From positions 1,922,001 through 1,986,000 of the forward strand of contig NZ_JBNCBU010000001.1 of assembly GCF_051912845.1 (NCBI RefSeq): DNA of 64,000 nucleotides, read 5' to 3'. Shown here piece by piece: positions 28,249-37,094 of this stretch. The position numbers and the translations under genes were made by a program. The notes below the pieces were generated by a model. That model was not told where the DNA came from and ran no database searches. It saw nothing but the letters and a program-made list of their open reading frames with translations. Within the stretch, counting starts at the first letter, position 1; every line of letters starts with the position of its first letter. Source of the DNA: Tsuneonella sediminis. GTDB lineage: Bacteria; Pseudomonadota; Alphaproteobacteria; Sphingomonadales; Sphingomonadaceae.

Positions 28249-28860
28249 GTGGCGACCCGCCTGTCTATCTTTCCGCTGCCTGGCGCGATCCTGTTTCCGG
28301 GACTGCACCTGCCGCTCCACATCTTCGAGCCGCGTTACCGGGCGCTCGTCGGCAATGCGCTCGCGCGCGACAGGAGGATCGCGATGATCCAGCCGCAGTC
28401 GGCGGCGGAAGGGGCGCCGCTCTATGCGGTCGGCTGCGTCGGAAAGATCGACGAGGTCGAGGCGCTGGACGACGGGCGTTACAATATCGTGCTCGCTGGC
28501 GAATCGCGCTTCCGCGTGCGCCGCGAGCTCGAGGTGACCACGCCGTTCCGTCAGGTCGAGGCCGACCTGATCCAGGACGACGGCGAGGCGGCGCTCGCCA
28601 GCGTCGAGCGTGCCGGTTTCGAGCAGGAGGCGCGCGCCTTTGCCGATGCGCAGGGCTACATCGTCGACTGGGACTCGGTCGCGAGGCTCGACGACCGCAC
28701 CCTGATCGACGGCGTCAGCCAGATCGCGCCGTTCGACCCGGCGGCCAAACAGGCGCTGCTCGAGGCGGACACCTTGTCGCAGCGCTGCGAGCTCCTGATC
28801 CAGCTCATGCAGTTCTTCGGCCGGTCTGACCCCGACGAGGAGCGGGTCACGCTCCAGTAA
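28249..28860 (+). CDS. LON peptidase substrate-binding domain protein
   Basis: A stand-alone LON N-terminal-type domain of 203 residues: 'LSIFPLPGAILFPGLHLPLH' and 'IFEPRYRALVGNAL' are the family hallmark, with no ATPase or protease domain. Such proteins are thought to bind proteins or peptides and are often found next to thioredoxin-like genes, but their role is unproven. Translation starts at a GTG two bases after the thioredoxin stop, so the two genes are coupled. It converges on gltX with three bases between the stops. Confidence 0.88.
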   Translation: MATRLSIFPLPGAILFPGLHLPLHIFEPRYRALVGNALARDRRIAMIQPQSAAEGAPLYAVGCVGKIDEVEALDDGRYNIVLAGESRFRVRRELEVTTPFRQVEADLIQDDGEAALASVERAGFEQEARAFADAQGYIVDWDSVARLDDRTLIDGVSQIAPFDPAAKQALLEADTLSQRCELLIQLMQFFGRSDPDEERVTLQ

Positions 28861-28863
28861 GGG

Positions 28864-30219
28864 TCAGGCTCCGGCCGCTGCCGTCTCGAGGCGTTCGCGC
28901 GCTGCGGTTTCCCCGATCAACGGCAGCAAGGCGTGCATGTCGGGTCCGTGATCCAGGCCCGTCAGCGCCTGGCGGAGCGGAAGGAACAGCGCCTTGCCCT
29001 TTCGGCCTGTCGTCTCCTTGAGCGTGGCGGTCAGAACGGACCAGGGATCATCGCTCCACGTGAGCATCGCCGCTGCCGTAGCGAGATAGGCGCGCGTCTC
29101 GCCGTCGAACGGAGGCGTTTCGACCGGTCCCTTTACCACGCGCCACCAGCCAGAGGCATCCGATACTTTCTCAAGGTTGGGCCGGATCGCCAGCCACGCG
29201 GCTTCGTCCATGCCCTCCGGCAGCCGATCCGCCACCTGGGCGTACTCGAGCTGGTGCACGATGGCATGGTTCAGCCGTTCAAGCTCGGCCTCGTCGAACC
29301 GCGCGGGCGCCCGTCCGAACGTGGCCAGGTCGAAGGTCGCGACCAGCACGTCACGCTCTGCGACCGGCTCGACCGGGAGCGAAGTCCCCAGCCGCGCCAG
29401 CAGCGCGACCAGCGCCTCGGGTTCGACGCCGCTATCGCGCAGAGAGGATGCCGACAGCGAGCCCAGCCGCTTCGACAGCTTGCCTTCGCGGCCCACCAGC
29501 AGCGCCTCGTGCGCGAAGCAGGGCAGTTTTTTCGCTGCGCCGAAACCTGCAGCAAAAAGCGCGGTAAACATCTGTATTTGCAGGGCGGTATTGCTCACGT
29601 GATCCTCGCCGCGCAGGACGTGAGTGACGCCCATTTCGGCGTCGTCGATCGCGCTCGGCAGCATGTAGAGCCACGAGCCGTCGGCACGCCGGACGACCGG
29701 GTCGGACAGCTGCGCGGGATCGAAGTGCTGGTCACCGCGGATGCCGTCCACCCACTCGATCGGCGCCTCGTGGTCGAGCCGGAAACGCCAGTGCGGCGCG
29801 ATCCCGTCGGCGGCGAGGCGCGCGTGGTCCGCATCGGTCAGCGCGAGGCCAGCGCGGTCGTAGATCGGCGGCAGACCGCGCCCCAGCAGCACCTTGCGCT
29901 TGAGCTCGAGTTCCTGCGCGGTCTCGTAGCAGCGATAGACCCGACCCGCCTCGCGCAGCTTCTCGAAGGCATCCGCGTAGATCGCGAGCCGCGCCGACTG
30001 GCGCTCCTCGCCATCGGGGTCGAGGCCGAGCCAGGCGAGATCGCAGTGGATGGCCTCGACGTACTCCTCGCGGCTGCGCTCGGCGTCGGTATCGTCGATC
30101 CGCAGCAGGAAGCGGCCGCCATGCTTCCGGGCGAGAAGCCAGGCGTGGAGCGCTGTGCGGATGTTGCCGACGTGGAGCAATCCGGTGGGGGAAGGGGCAA
30201 AGCGGGTTACGACTGTCAT
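28864..30219 (-). CDS. gltX: Glutamate--tRNA ligase
   Basis: Class I aminoacyl-tRNA synthetase of 451 residues. The HIGH signature is 'HVGN' (residues 16-19), the KMSKS signature is 'KLSKR', and the N-terminal 'RFAPSPTGLLHVG' is diagnostic of GluRS. Length and motifs fit either a single GluRS or the second copy many alphaproteobacteria carry; the second-copy possibility cannot be tested here. The gene lies last in metX-metW-gltX, its start overlapping the metW stop as ATGA, which is an unusual setting for a tRNA synthetase. Confidence 0.95.
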   Translation of the reverse strand: MTVVTRFAPSPTGLLHVGNIRTALHAWLLARKHGGRFLLRIDDTDAERSREEYVEAIHCDLAWLGLDPDGEERQSARLAIYADAFEKLREAGRVYRCYETAQELELKRKVLLGRGLPPIYDRAGLALTDADHARLAADGIAPHWRFRLDHEAPIEWVDGIRGDQHFDPAQLSDPVVRRADGSWLYMLPSAIDDAEMGVTHVLRGEDHVSNTALQIQMFTALFAAGFGAAKKLPCFAHEALLVGREGKLSKRLGSLSASSLRDSGVEPEALVALLARLGTSLPVEPVAERDVLVATFDLATFGRAPARFDEAELERLNHAIVHQLEYAQVADRLPEGMDEAAWLAIRPNLEKVSDASGWWRVVKGPVETPPFDGETRAYLATAAAMLTWSDDPWSVLTATLKETTGRKGKALFLPLRQALTGLDHGPDMHALLPLIGETAARERLETAAAGA

Positions 30220-30818
30220 CGGGTCAACTCGAACACGGCATGCTCGGCGCGCCAGTTCGCGCCCGCGGCGCCCACGCGGCCATCACCGGCGAAAAACCAC
30301 TCGCGCTCGATCCGCATGTCCATCCTTCGCACCAGCTCGCGGAAGTCGACCACGGTAACGTGGTGGATGTTCTGCGTCTCGTACCAGCTCACCGGCAGGT
30401 GCCGGGTCACCGGCATCCGCCCGCCGAACGCCAGCGCGGCACGCATGCGCCAGTGGGCGAAGTTGGGAAACGACACGAACGCCTGCCGGCCCACCCGCAG
30501 CAGCTGGTCGAGCATCCGGTCGGGCCGCGCGGCGGTTTGCAGCGTCTGGCTGAGGATGGCATAGTCGAACGCCTTGTCGGGATAGTCGGCAAGATCGCGG
30601 TCGGCATCGCCCTGCACCACCGACAGCCCGCGCGAGACGCAGCGTTCGACCAGCTCGGGGTCGATCTCCATCCCGCGCGCGTCGCACCCCTGTGCGCCCA
30701 GGGCCGCCATCAGCGCGCCGTCGCCGCAGCCGATGTCGAGCACGCGCGAACCCGCCGCGACGTTCGCCGCGATCACCGCAAGGTCGGGCCGCAGCGCCGG
30801 GATTGCGGGGCGGGTCAT
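30216..30818 (-). CDS. metW: Methionine biosynthesis protein MetW
   Basis: MetW is a 200-residue Rossmann protein with the SAM-methyltransferase-like motif 'VLDIGCGDGALMAAL'. It partners MetX for homoserine acylation in many proteobacteria, where it stimulates methionine synthesis. The family hallmarks 'FPNFAHWRMRAALAFGGRMP' (20 residues of it) and 'PVSWYETQNIHHVTVVDFRE' are visible. It sits between metX and gltX, with ATGA overlaps on both sides. The longer upstream open frame runs antisense through metX and is not the gene. Confidence 0.95.
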   Translation of the reverse strand: MTRPAIPALRPDLAVIAANVAAGSRVLDIGCGDGALMAALGAQGCDARGMEIDPELVERCVSRGLSVVQGDADRDLADYPDKAFDYAILSQTLQTAARPDRMLDQLLRVGRQAFVSFPNFAHWRMRAALAFGGRMPVTRHLPVSWYETQNIHHVTVVDFRELVRRMDMRIEREWFFAGDGRVGAAGANWRAEHAVFELTR

Positions 30819-31960
30819 CCAATGAAGCCCCTTACCACCCGGTCCAGCGCGGGGACGTCGAGCAGGAAGCTGTCGTGGCCGTGTGGAGCTGAAAGCTCGA
30901 CGAAGCTCACCGCCGCGCCCGCCGCGTTGAGCGCGTGGACGACGTGGCGGCTCTCTGCGGTCGGGTAGAGCCAGTCCGAATCGAAACTGACGAGGCAGAA
31001 CCGCGCCGCTGTGCCGGCGAAGGCGTCCGCCAGCGTTCCCCCGTGCTCTTCGGCGAGGTCGAAGTAGTCCATCGCGCGGGTGATGTAGAGATAGCTGTTG
31101 GCATCGAACCGCTGGGTGAAGCCGCTGCCCTGGTACCGCAGGTAGCTCTCGACCTGGAAATCCGCGTCGAAACCGAAGGTCTTGCTGTCGCGGTCCTGCA
31201 GGTTGCGACCGAACTTTTCGGTCAGCCCGTTTTCGCTGAGGTAGGTGATGTGCGCCGCCATCCGCGCAACGCTGAGTCCCTTGCCCGGCGCGCGACCCGA
31301 GCCGTAGTAAGCGCCCTCCTGCCAATCCGGGTCCGCCATCACCGCCTGCCGGCCGACTTCGTGAAACGCGATGTTCTGCGCCGAGTGCCGCGCGGTCGTG
31401 GCGATCGCCAGCACGCGCGCGGCGCGGTCGGGGAAATTCGCCGCCAGGCTCAGGGCCTGCATCCCGCCCATCGATCCCCCGACGACCGCGTGCAGCCGCG
31501 CGATGCCCAGCGCATCGAGGAGCGCCACCTCGGCGCGGACCATGTCGCGGATCGTGATGACCGGAAACCGCATGGCGTAGGGCTTGCCGTCCGGGGCATT
31601 GCTCGCTGGACCGGTCGATCCCATGCAACCGCCGATCACGTTTGCGCAGATCACGTGGAACCGGTCGGTATCGATCGGCCTGCCGGGTCCGACCATGCGC
31701 TCCCACCAGCCGGGCTTGCCGGTGACCGGGTGCTCGCTCGCCACGTACTGGTCGCCGGTCAGCGCGTGACAGACGAGGATCGCGTTGCCGCCATCGGGTG
31801 CCAGATCGCCGTAGGTCTCATAGGCGACCTCCACGTCCGGCAGCGACTGCCCGCCGTCGAGCAGCAGCGGTTCCGCAAGCGTCAGGCGTTGGGAGGGGGC
31901 GGCGGGAGGCATGGCGGGGCGGCTTGGCGGCAACCGGCGCACGCTGTCAACAAGTCTCAT
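30815..31960 (-). CDS. metX: Homoserine O-acyltransferase MetX
   Basis: MetX acylates homoserine in methionine synthesis (acetyl or succinyl donor not resolved here). The alpha/beta hydrolase shows the nucleophile elbow 'VVGGSMGGMQAL' with S163, the substrate segment 'CANVIGGCMGSTGPAS', and the acid/histidine region ending 'SAPHGHDSFL'. It is 381 residues from the ATG at 31960; an ATG at 31912 would remove 16 poorly conserved residues. It heads the metX-metW-gltX operon. No riboswitch was recognised upstream. It is divergent from hisC. Confidence 0.95.
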   Translation of the reverse strand: MRLVDSVRRLPPSRPAMPPAAPSQRLTLAEPLLLDGGQSLPDVEVAYETYGDLAPDGGNAILVCHALTGDQYVASEHPVTGKPGWWERMVGPGRPIDTDRFHVICANVIGGCMGSTGPASNAPDGKPYAMRFPVITIRDMVRAEVALLDALGIARLHAVVGGSMGGMQALSLAANFPDRAARVLAIATTARHSAQNIAFHEVGRQAVMADPDWQEGAYYGSGRAPGKGLSVARMAAHITYLSENGLTEKFGRNLQDRDSKTFGFDADFQVESYLRYQGSGFTQRFDANSYLYITRAMDYFDLAEEHGGTLADAFAGTAARFCLVSFDSDWLYPTAESRHVVHALNAAGAAVSFVELSAPHGHDSFLLDVPALDRVVRGFIG

Positions 31961-32022
31961 GCCGCGCCGGCCAAGGAGGATTTTGTTCGCAAGGCGAGCA
32001 GCGCCCGCTATGCGCCTTCGCG

Positions 32023-33123
32023 ATGGCCGATCGACCCCAACTCAAGCCCTGGATCGAGGGCATTCACGTCTACGTTCCCGGCAAGGCCGCGGGGGCCGAT
32101 GGCCGGCCGCTGGTCAAGCTGTCGGCGAACGAGAATCCGCTGGGCACCTCGCCGGCGGCGCTCGCCGCGCGGTCCGCGGCCGCTGAGCCGAGCCATTATC
32201 CCGATCCTGCCAGCACCGACCTGCGCGAGGCTATAGGCGAGAAGTTCGGGCTCGATCCCGCGCGCATCGTCTGCGGAACCGGTTCGGACGAATTGCTGCA
32301 ACTCGCCGCCAATGCATTTGCCGGCCCCGGCGACGAGGTGCTGTTCCCGCGTTACAGCTTCATGGTTTACGATATCGCCGCGCGGCGCGCCGGGGCCGTC
32401 CCGATCGAAACGTCGGACCGCGACTATGGCTGCGACGTCGACGCGGTCCTGAGTGCCGTGACCGACCGGACCCGCGTGGTCTTCCTCGCCAATCCCAACA
32501 ACCCCACCGGCAGCTACCTGCCCGCGAAGGACATCGCGCGGCTGCACGCCGGATTGCCGAGCGACGTGCTGTTCGTGCTCGACCAGGCTTACGCCGAGTA
32601 CCTTCCCCCAAGAGAAGACGACCGCGGGCTTGCGCTGGCCGGGGCGCACGAAAACGTGCTCGTCACCCGCACGTTCTCGAAGATCCACGGCCTTGCCGGA
32701 GAGCGGATCGGCTGGGCGACCGGGGCTCCGCATCTGATCGAGGCGCTCAACCGCATTCGCGGCCCGTTCAACGTCACCAACACCGGGCAGGCCGCCGCGA
32801 TCGCGGCGCTGGCCGACGATGCCTTCGTCGAACGCAGCCGGGCCGTGAACGCGGCGAACCGCGCGCGGCTGACCGATGCCCTCGCGGCGCTCGGCAATCA
32901 CGGTATCCGTCCCTTGCCCAGCGCGGGCAATTTCGTGCTCGTGCTGTTCGAAGGCGCACTTACAGCCGAGGCCGCGCTCGGCGTCCTGGCCGATGCAGGC
33001 TATGCGGTGCGACACCTGCCGGGCCAGGGACTGGGCCACGCCCTGCGCATCACCGTGGGCACTTCGGAAGACGTGGACGCGGTCGCGGGGGCAATCCGCC
33101 GGGCGGCAGAGCGCGCCGGATGA
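32023..33123 (+). CDS. hisC: Histidinol-phosphate aminotransferase (or aromatic aminotransferase)
   Basis: A 366-residue PLP-dependent class I/II aminotransferase. The family start 'LSANENPLGTSPAA', 'LANPNNPTGSYLP' and the PLP lysine in 'VTRTFSKIHGLAGERIGWA' are clear. HisC-type enzymes serve histidine and often aromatic amino-acid synthesis; coupling to an arogenate/prephenate dehydrogenase favours an aromatic role as well. The ATG at 32023 is the only good start near the homology. A strong aaggagga (31973-31980) lies about 42 bases upstream with no matching start. Its TGA overlaps the next start as ATGA. Confidence 0.93.
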   Translation: MADRPQLKPWIEGIHVYVPGKAAGADGRPLVKLSANENPLGTSPAALAARSAAAEPSHYPDPASTDLREAIGEKFGLDPARIVCGTGSDELLQLAANAFAGPGDEVLFPRYSFMVYDIAARRAGAVPIETSDRDYGCDVDAVLSAVTDRTRVVFLANPNNPTGSYLPAKDIARLHAGLPSDVLFVLDQAYAEYLPPREDDRGLALAGAHENVLVTRTFSKIHGLAGERIGWATGAPHLIEALNRIRGPFNVTNTGQAAAIAALADDAFVERSRAVNAANRARLTDALAALGNHGIRPLPSAGNFVLVLFEGALTAEAALGVLADAGYAVRHLPGQGLGHALRITVGTSEDVDAVAGAIRRAAERAG

Positions 33124-34031
33124 CCTTCGCGCGCGTAGCAGTGATCGGGCTGGGCCTGCTCGGCGGGTCGGTCGGCCTCGCCGTCGGGGAGTGTCTGCCC
33201 CATTGCATCACGACCGGCTACGATGCCGATCCCGACGTGCGCCGGCGCGCCGCGATCCGCGGACTTGTCGGCACGGTGTGCGACACCCCCGCCGAGGCGG
33301 TTGCCGATGCGGACCTGGTCGTGTTCTGCGTACCGGTCGGCGCGATGGGGGCTGCCGCGGCGGCGATTGCCGACGTCTTGCCCCGCGGCGCGCTCGTCAG
33401 CGACGTGGGCTCGTCGAAGGCGGCGGTGAGCGAGGCGTTGCGCGCCGCGCTGCCGGGCGCGAGCGTGATTCCCGCACACCCCGTCGCCGGGACCGAGCGG
33501 AGCGGTCCCGACGCGGGATTTGCGCACCTGTTCCGCCACCGCTGGTGCATTCTGACCCCGCCCGCCGATGCCGATCCGGCGGCGGTCGCAAGGCTGTCGG
33601 CATTCTGGGAAGCGCTTGGCGCGAACGTCGAGATCATGGACGCGGCGCACCACGATCTGGTGCTCGCCGTTACCAGCCACATCCCGCACCTCATCGCCTA
33701 CACGATCGTCGGTACAGCGTCGGACCTCGAGGAGGTAACGCGCAGCGAAGTGATCAAGTACTCAGCGGGGGGCTTTCGCGACTTCACCCGGATCGCGGCG
33801 AGCGATCCCGTTATGTGGCGGGACGTATTCCTCTCCAACCGCGATGCCGTGCTCGAGATGCTCGGCCGCTTCACCGAGGACCTGACCGCGCTCCAGCGCG
33901 CGATCCGGCGCGGCGACGGCGCGGCGCTCCACGATCTGTTCACCCGCACTAGAGACATTCGCCGCTCGATCGTCGAGCAGGGCCAGGACGATGCGCGGCC
34001 CGATTTCGGCCGCGCCGACCACGATACCTAG
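33120..34031 (+). CDS. tyrC: Prephenate/arogenate dehydrogenase
   Basis: A 303-residue NAD-dependent enzyme of tyrosine biosynthesis. The N-terminal Rossmann motif 'VAVIGLGLLGGSVGLA', 'VSDVGSSKAAV', 'IPAHPVAGTERSGP' and 'HHDLVLAVTSHIPHL' match the TyrA/TyrC cyclohexadienyl dehydrogenase family. Whether prephenate, arogenate or both are used cannot be told from sequence alone. It overlaps hisC by ATGA, which suits aromatic amino-acid synthesis. Its TAG overlaps the plsC stop (CTAG). Confidence 0.93.
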   Translation: MTFARVAVIGLGLLGGSVGLAVGECLPHCITTGYDADPDVRRRAAIRGLVGTVCDTPAEAVADADLVVFCVPVGAMGAAAAAIADVLPRGALVSDVGSSKAAVSEALRAALPGASVIPAHPVAGTERSGPDAGFAHLFRHRWCILTPPADADPAAVARLSAFWEALGANVEIMDAAHHDLVLAVTSHIPHLIAYTIVGTASDLEEVTRSEVIKYSAGGFRDFTRIAASDPVMWRDVFLSNRDAVLEMLGRFTEDLTALQRAIRRGDGAALHDLFTRTRDIRRSIVEQGQDDARPDFGRADHDT

Positions 34032-34708
34032 CGATTGAGCGCGTTCATCGCCGCGTGGACGCGCGCTTCGGCCTCCGCGCGGGGCAGACCGGGCGGAACC
34101 GGTTCGCCGAACCGGTAGGTAATCGTACCGCGGCGCTTGATTGCGCGGTGATAAAGCGGCCCGCTGTCGACCGCGACGGGGACGACCGGAAGGCCGAGCA
34201 CCTTGTAAAGCCCCGCGAAGCCCGCCTGCAACGAAGGCCGGCTGCCGTGCGGCACGCGGGTTCCTTCGGGAAAGATGGCGAGCGGACGACCCGCTCCTGC
34301 GTGGTGCCTCGCTGCCGCGAGCATCGCCCGCAGCGCGCGGGCGCCCTGGTCGCGCGCGACCGGCACGATGCCGTAGGCTCGCGCCGACGCTCCCCACAGG
34401 GGGATGGCGAACAGCTCCTCCTTGGCGAACACGGCGGGCGTGTCGAGCAGGGCGGGGAGATCGATCGCTTCGAAGAAACTTTCGTGCTTGATCGCGTAGA
34501 GCGCCGGATAGCCGGGCCGCTCGCCCTCCTCGCGGATCCGTATGCCGAGGATGCGGGCGAGGCACCACCGCTGGAAGCGCGCCCAGTCGCGTACCGTCCG
34601 CCGGAACCGTCGCTCGTCGAAGCGGAAGACGGCCAGCGAGTACGAAGTGAACCATACCGAGCCCAGGTAGAACACGACGTAGAACGCGAGGCTGCGCAGC
34701 ACGGCCAT
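34028..34708 (-). CDS. plsC: 1-acyl-sn-glycerol-3-phosphate acyltransferase
   Basis: PlsC adds the second acyl chain to lysophosphatidate in membrane phospholipid synthesis. The 226-residue protein has one N-terminal membrane segment and the acyltransferase motifs. Motif I reads 'KHESFFEAID', H-x4-E (H75, E80) instead of the usual H-x4-D, as in several alphaproteobacterial PlsC proteins; 'IFPEGTRVPHG' is motif III. It follows a YdcF gene by four bases at the end of the ftsE-ftsX-ydcF-plsC operon. Confidence 0.9.
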   Translation of the reverse strand: MAVLRSLAFYVVFYLGSVWFTSYSLAVFRFDERRFRRTVRDWARFQRWCLARILGIRIREEGERPGYPALYAIKHESFFEAIDLPALLDTPAVFAKEELFAIPLWGASARAYGIVPVARDQGARALRAMLAAARHHAGAGRPLAIFPEGTRVPHGSRPSLQAGFAGLYKVLGLPVVPVAVDSGPLYHRAIKRRGTITYRFGEPVPPGLPRAEAEARVHAAMNALNR

Positions 34709-34712
34709 CGCG

Positions 34713-35243
34713 TCAGTCCGGGAGCAGCCGCGCCAGCGTCGAGGCGATCAGCTTGTTGTATTCGAGAAAGAGGGTCCCCAGCCGGGGCCGGGATGGCACC
34801 GCGTCGCGCACGACCGTGACATCGTCCGGCAACGCAAGGTCAAGCTCGCTCGCCGCGCGTCGCATGTGCCAGTCGGTGGTCACGAGGCGGATCGACCCGA
34901 TCTTGTGATGCCGCACCCACGCGGCGGTCTCGGCAGCGTTGCTGCGTGTATCGACCGCCGCGAAACCGAGCGTTATGCAGCAGGCCATGGTTCCTGCCGA
35001 CACGTCGTACTGCGCGGCGAACTCCTTCGGCTTCACCTCGCGGTCGACGCCGGTGACGAGCAGTTCGCGCGCCTCGCCCCGCGCGAGCAGTTCGAGGCCG
35101 CGGTCGATCCGGCCCGCGCCACCCGTCGGGACGACGACGGCGTCGGTCCGCATCCGCCCGACCGGTTGCGGCAGCGCCGCGGCGAACCACAGGAAGCCGA
35201 ACGCGTAAAGGATCACGACGAAAGCGACGAAACGGGAGATCAC
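34713..35243 (-). CDS. YdcF family (DUF218) protein
   Basis: A 176-residue protein with an N-terminal membrane segment and a DUF218/YdcF domain: 'AVVVPTGGAGRIDRGLELL', 'LVTGVDREVKP', 'NAAETAAWVR' and 'LVTTDWHMRRA'. YdcF proteins are linked to envelope or vancomycin-related phenotypes in E. coli, but the reaction is not settled; related proteins act on polyprenyl or glycolipid pyrophosphates. It starts at a GTG that overlaps the ftsX stop as GTGA and is followed by plsC, suggesting an envelope role. Confidence 0.85.
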   Translation of the reverse strand: MISRFVAFVVILYAFGFLWFAAALPQPVGRMRTDAVVVPTGGAGRIDRGLELLARGEARELLVTGVDREVKPKEFAAQYDVSAGTMACCITLGFAAVDTRSNAAETAAWVRHHKIGSIRLVTTDWHMRRAASELDLALPDDVTVVRDAVPSRPRLGTLFLEYNKLIASTLARLLPD

Positions 35244-36175
35244 AGCATTTTCCTCAGCGCGCCAAGGACCGTGAGCCGCGCGGTCAGCATGGCGATGCCG
35301 ACCCCGGCGAGGGGGATCGTCGCGATCACCAGCCAGTCGGCAGTTCCGAGTCCGCCTCCCGCGACCATTCCGGAACCGAGCGCGGCGAATTGACGGCCGA
35401 GCACGAGGATCGCCGCCATCCCGAGCGCCAGTCCCGCCGCGCCGCCGACGGCAGCGTCGAATGCGATCGATCGCTGGAAGATGCGGGCTATCTGCGTGTC
35501 GGTGCCTCCGAGGAGGTGCACGATCTCGATCGTCCCGCGGTTGCCGCCAAGCGCGCTGCGCGCCGCGAGCAGGACCGCGGCGGAACTCGTCACGCCGAGA
35601 AGCACGACAAGCGCGAGCGCGAGATACTGGAGCGAGCGGATCGCGGCGAAGACCGGGGCGAGCCACGTCGACTGCGCGTCGACCCGCGCGGCCGGCGCGG
35701 GGCCCGCGAGGGCGCTGCGCATCGCTGCGAGCCGCGTCTCGTTGGCCGGGGCGCGCAGCTCGACGTCGATCAGCGCGGGGACGGGGACCGCCTCGATGCC
35801 GTCGCTCCCCGCGCCGAGCCATGGCGCAAGAAGCTCGTCGAGTTCGCGGTCGGGCACGATGCGGATGCTCGCCACGTCGGGCAGCGCGGCGAGCGCGGCC
35901 TCGGCTGCTCGCGCCTGCCGGTCGCGCTCGGACTTGAGCGGCTCGACGATTTGCACGGTCGCCGCCCCCGACAGGTCGCCGCGCGCGGTGGCGGCGAGGT
36001 TGTTGAGCGCCAGCCCGCCAGCCGCCGCCACCGTGGTGAGCGCGACCATGATCGCGATCACCCAGGGCATCGGCCCGGCGAGGCGCGCATGCGGCACGAG
36101 CTGCGCTGCGCGGCTGCCCCGGAACGGCACGAGGCTGCGGGCGACCGCGTGGGCAAGGACGGGCGGCCGCTTCAT
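35240..36175 (-). CDS. ftsX: Cell division protein FtsX
   Basis: FtsX is the membrane partner of FtsE and controls periplasmic cell-wall hydrolases during division. At 311 residues it has the FtsX layout: a first membrane segment ('WVIAIMVALTTVAAAGGLAL'), a periplasmic domain, then three C-terminal segments with 'HLLGGTDTQIARIFQR'. It overlaps ftsE by ATGA and ydcF by GTGA, so the whole operon is translationally linked. The longer upstream frame is the antisense shadow of ftsE. Confidence 0.93.
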   Translation of the reverse strand: MKRPPVLAHAVARSLVPFRGSRAAQLVPHARLAGPMPWVIAIMVALTTVAAAGGLALNNLAATARGDLSGAATVQIVEPLKSERDRQARAAEAALAALPDVASIRIVPDRELDELLAPWLGAGSDGIEAVPVPALIDVELRAPANETRLAAMRSALAGPAPAARVDAQSTWLAPVFAAIRSLQYLALALVVLLGVTSSAAVLLAARSALGGNRGTIEIVHLLGGTDTQIARIFQRSIAFDAAVGGAAGLALGMAAILVLGRQFAALGSGMVAGGGLGTADWLVIATIPLAGVGIAMLTARLTVLGALRKML

Positions 36176-36939
36176 GCCGATATGCTCTCGTCGCCCGGTC
36201 GCTGTTCGCGCCGGGGCGGAAAGCGCAGCGCGCCGGTCGGGTCGCTGAGGCGCCCCTTGTCGAGCCGCATGATCAGCGAATCGGGGACCTTGCGCAGCAG
36301 GTGGACGTCGTGCGTTGCGACGACGACAGTGGTGCCGAGCCTGTTCAGCGCCTCGAACAGGCGCAGCAGCTTCAGCGCCATGTCGGGATCGACGTTCCCG
36401 GTCGGCTCGTCGGCGACGAGCATGTCCGGGCGCCCGATCACCGCCCGCGCGATGGCGACCCGCTGCTGTTCGCCGCCCGAGAGCGACGCGGGCCGCGCAT
36501 CGATGCGTTCGGACAGCCCGACCCATTCGAGCATGTCGGCCACCGGCTGGCGCAGTTCGGCCTCGCGCACGCCCGAAACGCGCAGCGGCAACGCGACGTT
36601 GTCGAACGCGGAGAGGTGGGGCACCAGGCGAAAGTCCTGAAACACGACCCCCAGCCGCCGACGAAACCGCGGCAAGCGGTCGCGGGGAAGCGTGATCACG
36701 TCGGTGCCGAACATCCGGATCGCCCCTCGCGAGGGGCGCTGGGCGAGGTAGAGCAGCTTGAGCATCGAGGTCTTGCCCGCTCCGCTCGCTCCGGTGAGGA
36801 AGTAGAAGCCGCCAGGGTGCAGCGTGAACGAGACGTCGCTCAGCACCTCGCGGTCGGCCCCGTAGCGCAGGCCGACATTGTCGAAGGTGACGATGTCGCC
36901 GGGCCTGCGGTCACGAGCCCCGCTCATGGCAGGAGCCAT
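36172..36939 (-). CDS. ftsE: Cell division ATP-binding protein FtsE
   Basis: FtsE is the ABC ATPase of the FtsEX division complex. Visible are Walker A 'GASGAGKTSMLKLL', the Q-loop 'VVFQDFRL', the signature 'LSGGEQQRVAIARAV' and Walker B 'MLVADEPTGNVD' with the FtsE-type GNVD ending. It is 255 residues from the ATG at 36939; the ATG at 36927 is close by and also possible. It heads ftsE-ftsX-ydcF-plsC and is divergent from the DUF3426 gene. Confidence 0.95.
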   Translation of the reverse strand: MAPAMSGARDRRPGDIVTFDNVGLRYGADREVLSDVSFTLHPGGFYFLTGASGAGKTSMLKLLYLAQRPSRGAIRMFGTDVITLPRDRLPRFRRRLGVVFQDFRLVPHLSAFDNVALPLRVSGVREAELRQPVADMLEWVGLSERIDARPASLSGGEQQRVAIARAVIGRPDMLVADEPTGNVDPDMALKLLRLFEALNRLGTTVVVATHDVHLLRKVPDSLIMRLDKGRLSDPTGALRFPPRREQRPGDESISA

Positions 36940-37094
36940 GGCGCGGGGCGCTCTTGGACGGTCGGGAAGGGAAGGTTGCGCATCGACGCGGCGGCTATAG
37001 CCGCGCTTCAGTGTGGAAAAAAGCCGTCAGCGGCGCAACTTGCCCGCCGCGACTCTTGTGCCGGTTCGCCGCATGGGCCAGATTCTCGCGCGAG

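Noticed and set aside
30819..31706. In-frame extension upstream of metW
   Set aside because: The extension is Arg/Gly/Pro-rich and lies in another frame of metX; MetW homology begins at the ATG at 30818.
31944..31961. Possible Pho box (ctgtcaa-caag-tctcatg) near metX
   Set aside because: Only the first repeat fits the consensus; the second is poor, and metX has no phosphate link.
31961..32022. SAM riboswitch upstream of metX
   Set aside because: The minus-strand leader was read for SAM-II type pseudoknot elements, but no conserved core was found and the leader is short.
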